From Phytohabitans sp036906915 (GTDB taxonomy: Bacteria; Actinomycetota; Actinomycetes; Mycobacteriales; Micromonosporaceae), in the NCBI RefSeq assembly GCF_036906915.1, contig NZ_JBAKHX010000097.1:1-25848 (forward strand): a stretch of DNA of 25,848 bases. Direction: 5' to 3'. The number at the start of each line of letters is the position of its first letter. Position 1 is the stretch's first letter. This document shows, one piece after another, positions 8,104 to 14,573 of the stretch. Below the pieces are notes generated by a model, which was given only the letters and a program-made list of their open reading frames with translations, made no database searches and was not told where the DNA came from. The translations under genes and the position numbers were made by a program.

Positions 8104-8874
8104 ATGACGGCAGCAGCGCAGCCGGCCGCAGGCGTCGCCGGGCCCCCTGCCTGGACGAGACGACCGGCCAACCTCGCCACGGCGGTCACAGCCGAGCTGG
8201 TGGAGCGAATCGTCCGCGGAGTCCATCCCTCCGGCTCGACGCTGCCGCCCGAGCCGGTGCTGTGCGAGACCTTCTCGGTCAGCCGCACTGTCATCCGCGA
8301 GGCGGTGAAGATCCTTCAGGAGAAGGGGCTGGTGCAGGTTCGCCAAGGCACCGGCACGACGGTCACCCCGCCGGCGATGTGGAACATGCTCGACGAGCTC
8401 ATCCTCGGCGCGACCATCGCCGAAGACGAGAGCCTCGCGATCCTCGACGACCTGGTCGTCACCCGCCGCGTGCTGGAGTCCGACATGGCCAATGTCGCCG
8501 CCCGACTGGCCGACGACGAGGTCATCGACCAGCTGCGCCGCATGGTCGACCAGATGGACGAGCTCGTCGACGACCACGTCACCTATCATGATCATGACCG
8601 CGCCTTCCACGACACTGTCATGCAGGCGTCCGGAAACCGCATCGCCCGCGCCGTCGTACGCGCCCTGGAGAGCCAGGTCGTCAACACCGCCCGCTACATG
8701 GGCCGCACCGAGCGCGCCCTGTGCGTCGCCTCAAACCGCGGCCATCGGCGCATCTACGAGCGGATCGCCGCCCACGATCCCGAGGGCGCCGCCTCGGCGA
8801 TGTTCACTCACATCACCGAGGCGTGGGTGGTGCGCCGCAGCGGCCCCGGCGAACCGACCCGGCTGCGGCGATAG
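8104..8874 (+). CDS. FadR-type GntR-family transcriptional regulator (FCD domain)
   Basis: Ligand-responsive DNA-binding protein, 256 residues, probably a repressor of the divergent transport operon. A winged helix-turn-helix at about 25-88 contains LPPEPVLCETFSVSRTVIRE (47-66), the GntR signature. The FCD effector domain (about 115-243) keeps the usual metal-binding set: Asp165 and His169 (DRAFH), His214 (NRGH) and His236. Such domains commonly bind organic or sugar acids through the metal, which would suit a product of the enolase-superfamily enzyme. ATG at 8104 with GGAGGG 5 bp upstream. The matching operator lies in its own upstream region, implying autoregulation, and a second copy occurs in front of the beta-helix enzyme gene. 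Confidence 0.95.
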   Translation: MTAAAQPAAGVAGPPAWTRRPANLATAVTAELVERIVRGVHPSGSTLPPEPVLCETFSVSRTVIREAVKILQEKGLVQVRQGTGTTVTPPAMWNMLDELILGATIAEDESLAILDDLVVTRRVLESDMANVAARLADDEVIDQLRRMVDQMDELVDDHVTYHDHDRAFHDTVMQASGNRIARAVVRALESQVVNTARYMGRTERALCVASNRGHRRIYERIAAHDPEGAASAMFTHITEAWVVRRSGPGEPTRLRR

Positions 8875-8886
8875 CGTCCTGGAGGT

Positions 8887-8923
8887 GGCGGCGGAGCCCG
8901 CGCCTCACCCGGGCCCCGCCGCC
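8887..8923. terminator. Hairpin between convergent genes, likely bidirectional terminator
   Basis: Arms at 8887-8900 (GGCGGCGGAGCCCG) and 8910-8923 pair over 14 positions with one G-T wobble and a 9-base loop. It fills the 62-bp gap between the regulator stop and the cellulase stop. No strong T run is present, as is common in high-GC actinobacteria. Confidence 0.7.
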
Positions 8924-8936
8924 GGCTTCCGGCCGC

Positions 8937-10715
8937 CTACAGGGGCGGGTAGGCGTTCTGCATCAGTTGGGTGAGTTGTGCAGGGAAGAAGGCGCCCGCG
9001 ATCGGGGCGTCGCCAAGGGCACCTGACATGTTGTGGCCGTTGAGGTCGTTGCCCTCATACGTCGGGTCGCACATCCGGTCGAAGCCCTTGCCGTCCGGGT
9101 TGTCGATCAGCCGGCTGGAGCCGTCCGACTCGCCCGGCGGCTTGACCCACACGTAGGCGTCGATACCTGCCGGGCCGGGGTTGGCTCGCGGACGCTCGCC
9201 GATGCCGGCACCGCTCTGGTTGCACCAGTTGCCCTTGTGAATGCGGCGGTCGATCCGGGAGCCATTGACCTGCTCGTCAATGGTGCCCGTGGTGACCGGA
9301 CCGGTCGGCCGAGCCGAGCCGCCCCAACCGTTGCGGGAGGTGTCGATCAGCATGCCGATATCCGACGGCATACCCTGCGTGATCAGCTCTCGCCGGAACG
9401 CCTGGACGAAGCTCGTCTCGTCGTTGTACCGGTTCCAGTCGATCCACTTCGACGGACGCGTCTGGTCGTTCACCGTGATGTACGGCTCCAACAGCGCCGA
9501 GTAGTTGGACGTGTTGCTGATGAAGCCGTGCACGTTGTTGACGCTTCCCGACAGCCGGACCGTGTCGGCGATCAGCTGGGCAGTGGGGCGGAAGTTGTCG
9601 TCCCAGCCGACCCAGCCGTGGTGTGCGGTATCGATGTAGTTGTAGACGTTGCCGATCGCGCCCAGCTTCTGCAACGCGTACGCGATGCCGGTCTGGTAGT
9701 TGCCGTTGGCCTTCATGGTGTCGCACATCGGCTTGACCGAGGGCCGACCGGTCACGTTCGTGATCAGGTTCGGCAGCGAGTCGATCTCGACGATGTTGAT
9801 GATCCGCAGGCTGGCGAAGCGCGGATCGGCCTGGTAAGCCGCGATCGGGTCGATGTACTCGGTCTTGTACCGGTTGATCTCCGTCGGGCCGAGCTCACCG
9901 TTGGACGCCAGCGCCGAGCAGTCCCGGCCCGGCAGGTTGTAGATCACGAACTGGATGTACGAGGCACCTTGGCGCACCGCCTCCAGCAGGTGATCCTCGA
10001 CTCCCCACGGGCCGTTGGATTGACTGTTGGGGCTGCCCTCGATGGCCGCGATCCGGTCGATCCACACCGCAGTCGGGTTGCTGGAGATCCGGCTGCCGCC
10101 CGCTACCGCCTCGACCTTGGCCTTCCACTCCGGGTTGTTGTATCCACGGCCCCCCGCGTACGGGTTGTCCGCCTTGGTCCCGGGCCGGGGGCTGGTCGTG
10201 GGGCTGACCGTCGGGCTCACCGTCGGACTAACGGTCGGGCTCACCGTCGGGCTCACGGTCGGGCTTGACGTCGGCGGCGTCGTGACGACCGGGCCGTTGC
10301 ACGCCACGCCGTTGACCGAGAACGAGGTCGGCGCGGTGTTGGTGCCGCTCCAGTTGGCGATGAAGCCGGGTACGACCGTGCCGCCGGTGGCGACGCCTCC
10401 GTTCCACGACTCATTGGACACCGTGACGGCACTGCCGCTCTGCGTGAACCGGCCGTTCCACCCCTGTGTCACCCGCTGGCCGTCGGCGAACGAGAACTGT
10501 AGCGTCCACGACGTCCACGGATCGCCCACGTTCCGGATGGTGAGGCCGCCCTGGAAGCCGCTGCTCCACTGACTGGCGACCGCGTACGTAACACTGCAAC
10601 CGGTGGCGGCGCTGGCTGGCAACGCCTGGACCACTGAGAGGCCGCCCAATCCAAGCGCCGCGACGGCGGCTACCGCCAGGCGCTGTCTCCGGGTACGACT
10701 CGACACGAGTCTCAC
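8937..10715 (-). CDS. Secreted cellulase/cellobiohydrolase, CBM2-linker-GH6
   Basis: Cleaves beta-1,4-glucan by an inverting mechanism outside the cell. 592 residues: Sec signal 1-37 (cleavage near ASA-A), cellulose-binding CBM2 at about 38-140, a Pro/Thr/Val/Ser repeat linker at about 145-178, and a GH6 domain at 183-592. GH6 marks include WIDR (218-221), NLPGRDCSALASNGE (260-274) with probable catalytic acid Asp265, INIVEIDSLPN (306-316) and WVKPPGESDG (523-532). Length and the long second half fit an exo-acting cellobiohydrolase, but tunnel-loop assignment needs a structure. GTG start at 10715 with GAGGAG about 8 bp upstream. The gene stands alone in its own 217-bp-spaced unit downstream of the beta-helix enzyme gene. 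Confidence 0.96.
   Translation of the reverse strand: MRLVSSRTRRQRLAVAAVAALGLGGLSVVQALPASAATGCSVTYAVASQWSSGFQGGLTIRNVGDPWTSWTLQFSFADGQRVTQGWNGRFTQSGSAVTVSNESWNGGVATGGTVVPGFIANWSGTNTAPTSFSVNGVACNGPVVTTPPTSSPTVSPTVSPTVSPTVSPTVSPTTSPRPGTKADNPYAGGRGYNNPEWKAKVEAVAGGSRISSNPTAVWIDRIAAIEGSPNSQSNGPWGVEDHLLEAVRQGASYIQFVIYNLPGRDCSALASNGELGPTEINRYKTEYIDPIAAYQADPRFASLRIINIVEIDSLPNLITNVTGRPSVKPMCDTMKANGNYQTGIAYALQKLGAIGNVYNYIDTAHHGWVGWDDNFRPTAQLIADTVRLSGSVNNVHGFISNTSNYSALLEPYITVNDQTRPSKWIDWNRYNDETSFVQAFRRELITQGMPSDIGMLIDTSRNGWGGSARPTGPVTTGTIDEQVNGSRIDRRIHKGNWCNQSGAGIGERPRANPGPAGIDAYVWVKPPGESDGSSRLIDNPDGKGFDRMCDPTYEGNDLNGHNMSGALGDAPIAGAFFPAQLTQLMQNAYPPL
10188..10265 (-). repeat. Tandem 12-bp repeat encoding the PTVS linker of the GH6 enzyme
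   Basis: Six consecutive units encode SPTV SPTV ... SPTT (residues 151-176). It is a flexible interdomain linker, prone to copy-number change by slippage. Confidence 0.9.
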
Positions 10716-10761
10716 TGCTGTTTCTCCTCATTCGTCGCGGCGCGTACGCACCTGACGGTTG

Positions 10762-10784
10762 GCTCGCCGGCCCGGAGGGCGAGC
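10762..10784. repeat. Inverted repeat in cellulase upstream region
   Basis: Perfect 7-base arms GCTCGCC/GGCGAGC with a 9-base loop, about 50-70 bp upstream of the GH6 start codon. It could be a leader hairpin or protein site; no function can be assigned. Confidence 0.45.
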
Positions 10785-10818
10785 GTGCTGGTCTCATCCC
10801 TGTCCGTGAGGCCAGGGA

Positions 10819-10870
10819 GTGCCCCGCCATGTGGACGGTTCGCACCATCCACATGCCCTTGGCGGGGCAC
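10819..10870. terminator. Large interrupted stem-loop between beta-helix gene and cellulase gene
   Basis: A 17-base 5' arm (10819-10835) pairs with 10848-10854 and 10861-10870, leaving a 6-base bulge and a 12-base loop. GTGCCCCGCC/GGCGGGGCAC forms the base. No T run follows, so it may end transcription of the beta-helix gene or structure the cellulase leader. Confidence 0.5.
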
Positions 10871-10893
10871 ACTCGCGTCGGCTCCCGATGCGA

Positions 10894-10909
10894 CGCCTCA
10901 GTCGAGGCG
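10894..10909. terminator. Short GC hairpin just after the beta-helix gene
   Basis: CGCCTC/GAGGCG with a 4-base loop, 23 bp downstream of the beta-helix gene stop. It is a weak terminator candidate. Confidence 0.4.
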
Positions 10910-10932
10910 GTCTAAGTGGCTGAGTGGTTAGG

Positions 10933-13323
10933 TCATCGAACGGTCCATTGCTGGTTGGCGCCGCCGTGGCAGGACCAGAGGTGGATCCTGGTGCCGTTGG
11001 CGGTACCTGCTCCGCTGGCGTCCAGGCACAGTCCTGATTGGACGCCGGTGATGGTGCCATTCGGGTTGACGTTCCATTGCTGGTTGGTCTGCCCGTTACA
11101 GTCCCAGATGATGGCGGTGGTGCCGTTGCTGGTGCCTCGCCCGTTGGCGTCCAGGCACTTGGTGCCGCCGTACACGGTCAGTTGCTTGCCGGCGGTGTAG
11201 GTCCACGCCTGGTTGGTGCCGCCTGTGCAGTCCCACAACTGGGTCTGGGTGCCGTTGGTGGTGCTGCCGCCCGGGACCTCCAGGCACCGCCCGGACTGCG
11301 TCCCCACGACCGTGCCACTCGGCTGGCTGCTGCCGCCCTGAGGCCCCGCGGACGCCATCACGGCTTGGGCGGCTGACGGCCAGTTGCCATTGGTGACGGT
11401 GACGTTGCCGGAGACGACGTTGCCGCGGTCGCCGTTGGTCACGTTGGTGCTGCCGTTGGTCGACCAGTTGTTGGTGACGGTCCAGTTGCCCATGTTCTCG
11501 CCACCCCAGTAGTTGGCCGTCGCCCACGTGCCGGTGTTCGAGAACACGTTGTTGGTGGCGGTGTAGTACTTCGAGCCCTCGTCGAAGTACACCCCGAAGT
11601 AGCCGTTGGTCCGCAGGCAGTAGTTCTGGCTGATCAGCGCGTTCGGGTTCCATCCGAGCGTGTAGATGCAACCACCGTCGTTCATCTGCTGCATGACGTC
11701 GTGGACGTAGTTGCCGATGAGGCGGTTGTTGGACGCGGTCGTCGGCGTCGTGTACCGCGGCTGGTAGTTGTACAGGCCGCGGTTGGCGTAGTGGTTGCTG
11801 CCGCCTGCGTCGTTGGAGCCCCACCCGTAGCCGATCGACATGCCGGAGTACGGCATGTTGTAGACCTCGTTGTGCGAGACGGTGGCGTTGGTGACGTAGG
11901 TGTTCAGGACCGAGACGATGCCCCGGTAGTCGGTCCCGAGGTCGTGGATGCGGTTGTTGCTGACGGTGATGTCGCGATTGACCATCCGCTGGTCACTGGG
12001 GTGATGCGCGTCGGCGCGCACGCCGCCGACCACGATGCCGCCGGCCGAGCTGCGGGCGATCTCCGACCGGGTGACCGTGATGTTGCTGGCGCCGAGGCCG
12101 ACGCCGCTGGCGTGGGCGTTGGCGTCGTTGCCGATGCCGATGGCCGTCTGGCCAAGGTTGACGAACTGGGAGTCGCTGAAGGTGATGGTGTTGGCGGCGG
12201 AGACCTGCACAGCCGCGGGCATCTGCTGCCAGTTCGGTCGGGTCGCCTCGAACTGCGAGCAGCCGTTGTGGCAGGAGGTGAAGCTCGGCCAACTCCAATT
12301 GCCGGTCATGTAGGCGCCGGTCTGCTGGTCCACGTAGCCCTGGTTGCTGCTCGGGCCAAGCCAACTCGTGCCGGTGAACGTGATCCCGTTGAACGTGATG
12401 TGGTGCGCCGGCGCGTCGTAGGTGCCCCCGACGTTCACCAGTGATTGCAGCACCGGCAGCTCCACGCTGACGCTGCTCATGTTCTGCCCGGCCAGCGGGG
12501 CGTAGGACAGGATCCCGGTCCCTGGGTTGAGATACCACTCGCCGGGCGAGTCCAGGAACTCGTACGCGTTGGCCAGGTAGAGCGGACCGGCCCGGTGCGG
12601 GCTGGTGAAGGTGTCGTAGCCGAAGTTGTTGTTGTTCCACGCCGGCTGTTGCATCGTGATGAGGCCACCGCTGATGCTCTGCACCGGCGAGTACCGGTCG
12701 GTGAACGAGTTGACGCTCTCCATCTCGACCCGGTTCTCGTTGGTCAGGTTGTTCAGGTAGCTCAAGGCGCCGTTGGTGAAGCGCATCCCCGTGCTGGAGG
12801 CGGTGAAGTCGGCCCGGTTCACCTGCGTACGCGCCCGGGTGGCGACGGCCCCGTTGACGTAGAGCTGCCGGGCGTCGGTCCCGGTGGGCACGGTGGCCCG
12901 CCAGATGTTCCTACCCGCGTCGGCCAACGACCACCCGGTGACCGCCCGGGCGCCGCTGATCACCGGACGCGCCGACGGCGCGGCCTGCCACACGACCGTG
13001 CGGCCGTTGGTGCCGGAGTCCTCCGCGGTCAACCGCAACGGCGACGACAGCCGGTACACCCCGTCGGCCAGTTGCACCACGATGTCGTCCGACATCGCGT
13101 CGTTCAGCGACCGCACCGCGGCCTGCGCCGCCGTCAGGGAGCACGGCTGAGCGCTGGAACAGGCGGTGCCGGTGCCGGACGCGGACGCGGACGCGTAGAG
13201 GATCGTGGGCGCCGCCAAGGCGGGGGCGGGCGACGCCACGACACCGACCGCGGCGGCCAACCCCGCCGCAGCGACGCCGACCAGTAGCTGCCTACGCAGC
13301 GCCGAGGACGAGGATGCGAACAC
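10933..13323 (-). CDS. Secreted right-handed parallel beta-helix enzyme (GH141-like) with CBM13 tail
   Basis: Predicted extracellular polysaccharide-active enzyme, 796 residues. Signal peptide 1-37 (cleavage near ALA-AP). The body (38 to about 655) has repeated short beta-strand turns (ITVSNNRIHDLG, ATVSHNEVYNM) typical of a parallel beta-helix, and an N-terminal PVISGARAVTGWS segment as in GH141-type proteins. Conserved acidic sites MNDGGCIYTLG (Asp549) and VYFDEGSKYY (Asp581, Glu582) are candidate catalytic residues. A Gly/Ser linker leads to a ricin-type CBM13 (about 670-796) with three repeats ending in QAW/QQW. GTG start at 13323 with AGGAG about 7 bp upstream. GH141 members include alpha-L-fucosidase and xylanase activities, so the substrate is open. 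Its promoter carries copy 2 of the FadR-type operator. Confidence 0.85.
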   Translation of the reverse strand: MFASSSSALRRQLLVGVAAAGLAAAVGVVASPAPALAAPTILYASASASGTGTACSSAQPCSLTAAQAAVRSLNDAMSDDIVVQLADGVYRLSSPLRLTAEDSGTNGRTVVWQAAPSARPVISGARAVTGWSLADAGRNIWRATVPTGTDARQLYVNGAVATRARTQVNRADFTASSTGMRFTNGALSYLNNLTNENRVEMESVNSFTDRYSPVQSISGGLITMQQPAWNNNNFGYDTFTSPHRAGPLYLANAYEFLDSPGEWYLNPGTGILSYAPLAGQNMSSVSVELPVLQSLVNVGGTYDAPAHHITFNGITFTGTSWLGPSSNQGYVDQQTGAYMTGNWSWPSFTSCHNGCSQFEATRPNWQQMPAAVQVSAANTITFSDSQFVNLGQTAIGIGNDANAHASGVGLGASNITVTRSEIARSSAGGIVVGGVRADAHHPSDQRMVNRDITVSNNRIHDLGTDYRGIVSVLNTYVTNATVSHNEVYNMPYSGMSIGYGWGSNDAGGSNHYANRGLYNYQPRYTTPTTASNNRLIGNYVHDVMQQMNDGGCIYTLGWNPNALISQNYCLRTNGYFGVYFDEGSKYYTATNNVFSNTGTWATANYWGGENMGNWTVTNNWSTNGSTNVTNGDRGNVVSGNVTVTNGNWPSAAQAVMASAGPQGGSSQPSGTVVGTQSGRCLEVPGGSTTNGTQTQLWDCTGGTNQAWTYTAGKQLTVYGGTKCLDANGRGTSNGTTAIIWDCNGQTNQQWNVNPNGTITGVQSGLCLDASGAGTANGTRIHLWSCHGGANQQWTVR

Positions 13324-13358
13324 GGGTTCTCCTAAGACGTGGTGTGGGGTCTGCCGAT

Positions 13359-13408
13359 GCCTTACCGAGGCCGGCTCGTTGGGAGGTATGGCCGATCCTC
13401 GGTATGGC
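13359..13408. repeat. Leader hairpin of the beta-helix enzyme gene
   Basis: Twelve-base arms (13359-13370 and 13397-13408) pair with a single T-T mismatch around a 26-base loop, 36-85 bp upstream of the GTG start. From the predicted transcription start it would lie in the 5' untranslated leader. Confidence 0.55.
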
Positions 13409-13466
13409 AGGGCTCTGTAGCAGTGAGGTCCGAACGCAGTGACGGTCTACCCGGCGTCGTAAATTC

Positions 13467-13501
13467 GGTTCCAACAAAAGGGATGGTTCCAACAAAGGGA
13501 T
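13467..13501. repeat. Tandem direct repeat (18 + 17 bp) in the leader
   Basis: Two adjacent copies of GGTTCCAACAAA(A)GGGAT differ only by one A. On the minus strand each reads TTGTTGGAACC, which contains the GGAAC core seen in many ECF sigma -35 elements. Role unknown. Confidence 0.6.
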
Positions 13502-13503
13502 GC

Positions 13504-13520
13504 GGCCTCCAGCGGAGGTC
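13504..13520. repeat. Small hairpin GGCCTCC/GGAGGTC in the leader
   Basis: Seven-base arms with one G-T wobble and a 3-base loop, directly beside the tandem repeat. Confidence 0.45.
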
Positions 13521-13534
13521 GCTCCCAAAGCGCG

Positions 13535-13570
13535 GATCACCAGACGGGTCGGCGAAACCGTCCAGTGATC
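13535..13570. terminator. Interrupted stem-loop downstream of second transport operon
   Basis: GATCAC/GTGATC (13535-13540, 13565-13570) and GACGG/CCGTC (13543-13547, 13558-13562) stack around a 2x2 internal loop with a 10-base hairpin loop. It lies 85 bp after the epimerase stop and could terminate that operon or belong to the beta-helix leader. Confidence 0.45.
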
Positions 13571-13615
13571 ACCCGTATCGATCACCTCCGGAAGGAAGAG
13601 GGCAGCTAAGGCGTA

Positions 13616-13630
13616 TGACGTATGACGTCA
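13616..13630. promoter_or_regulatory. FadR-type operator, copy 2 (TGACGT-ATG-ACGTCA)
   Basis: Identical over 15 bp to the site at 8031-8045, and over 19 bp including flank (13612-13630). It lies 10 bp downstream of the predicted -10 hexamer of the beta-helix gene, overlapping the start of the transcript. This is a repressor position. Confidence 0.7.
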
Positions 13631-13640
13631 CATAGGCGTC

Positions 13641-13669
13641 ACGTTAAGCCGAGGTTACGTCCATGTCAA
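13641..13669 (-). promoter_or_regulatory. Predicted sigma-70-type promoter of the beta-helix enzyme gene
   Basis: On the minus strand a perfect TTGACA (13664-13669) and TAACGT (13641-13646) are 17 bp apart. The -35 lies inside the last codons of the epimerase gene. Transcription would start near 13634, giving a leader of about 310 bases. Confidence 0.65.
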
Positions 13670-14569
13670 GTGACTGCTGTCGATCCGGTTGTCGCCGGAT
13701 CGACAGGCCTGGTCGACACAGTGGTCGACCGCTCGCAGGTACGCCAAGCCCTGCAAGGCAAGCAGATCCGGCGATTCGGCGAGCGGACGCCAGATCGACG
13801 CCGCCGTCGCGATGGCCTCGTTCTGCGCGGTGAATGACTCGATGCAGATCGATCCCTCGTAACCGGTGGCACGCAGCGCGGCCAGGAAGCGGAGCCAGTC
13901 GAAGTGGTCCGCGCCGGGAGTGCCGCGGTTGGTGCCGCTGACCTGAACGTGCTTGATGTGCGATCCAGCGAGGGTGAGGGCCGCGCACGGATCGTTCTCC
14001 TCGATGTTCATGTGATAGTTGTCGATCATGAGGCCGACGCTGGGTGGCAGGCCGTCGATGAGTTCCAGGACCTGCTCCACGGTGTTGACGACGCTGGTCT
14101 CGTAGCGGTTCAGGGCCTCCACGCCGATGCTTACGCCCCGCTCGCCGGCGTAGTCGGCCACCGGCGCGAGCGCCCGGCGAAAGTCCGCGTAGCACGCCGA
14201 GCGAGCCTCCGGTGACATCCGCCAGGTACGCCCCACCGAGGCGTATACCGGGCCGCCGACGCATGGCGCTCCAACGGCGACCGCACTGTCCACACAGGTC
14301 CTCAGGTACGCCGCGGTCGACTCCACGACGGCCGGTGGAGCGTCCACGAGATCACGGCCCGGCGGGGTGACCGCGCAGACCGCCGCCGCGGCCAGGTTGT
14401 GGGAGCCCAGCAGGTCGCGGGTGCGCGCCGGATCCCAGTCGCCGGGTTGCTCGACCGGCAGCTCGACCGAGTCGAAGCCGAACCCGGCGATCCGCGGGAT
14501 CAGGTCGGCCAGGGCCTCGTCGTCGACCGGCGAGGCCCACACCCACGGGCTTATGCCGATGGCGTACAC
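13655..14569 (-). CDS. Sugar 3-epimerase-like TIM-barrel protein (tagatose/allulose 3-epimerase family)
   Basis: Cytoplasmic xylose-isomerase-like TIM barrel, 304 residues. Four conserved metal-site segments of the D-tagatose 3-epimerase group are visible: GVEALNRYET (Glu), LMIDNYHMNIEE (Asp), HVQVSGTNRGTPGADHFDW (His and the RG-PG loop) and GSICIESFT (Glu). Together they would bind Mn or Co and move the C3 proton of a ketose. GTG start 4 bp after the stop of the binding-protein gene, so it is the last gene of the second uptake operon and probably acts on the imported sugar. The last ~20 residues (polar, SSHLTWT) overlap the promoter of the next gene. A phosphorylated or keto-sugar substrate is equally possible. 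Confidence 0.88.
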   Translation of the reverse strand: MYAIGISPWVWASPVDDEALADLIPRIAGFGFDSVELPVEQPGDWDPARTRDLLGSHNLAAAAVCAVTPPGRDLVDAPPAVVESTAAYLRTCVDSAVAVGAPCVGGPVYASVGRTWRMSPEARSACYADFRRALAPVADYAGERGVSIGVEALNRYETSVVNTVEQVLELIDGLPPSVGLMIDNYHMNIEENDPCAALTLAGSHIKHVQVSGTNRGTPGADHFDWLRFLAALRATGYEGSICIESFTAQNEAIATAASIWRPLAESPDLLALQGLAYLRAVDHCVDQACRSGDNRIDSSHLTWT

Positions 14570-14573
14570 GTAA

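Noticed and set aside
10188..10265. Regular 12-bp tandem units considered as a CRISPR-like or regulatory array
   Set aside because: No spacers; the units encode an in-frame SPTV linker.
9033..10268. 411-codon plus-strand frame opposite the GH6 gene
   Set aside because: It is a shadow of the GH6 coding sequence; its repeated end mirrors the PTVS linker repeat.
10912..10935. Stretch GTGGCTGAGTGGTTAGG resembling the D-arm of a serine or leucine tRNA
   Set aside because: No acceptor stem, anticodon arm or T-arm can be fitted around it, and it runs into the stop codon of the beta-helix gene. Treated as chance similarity.
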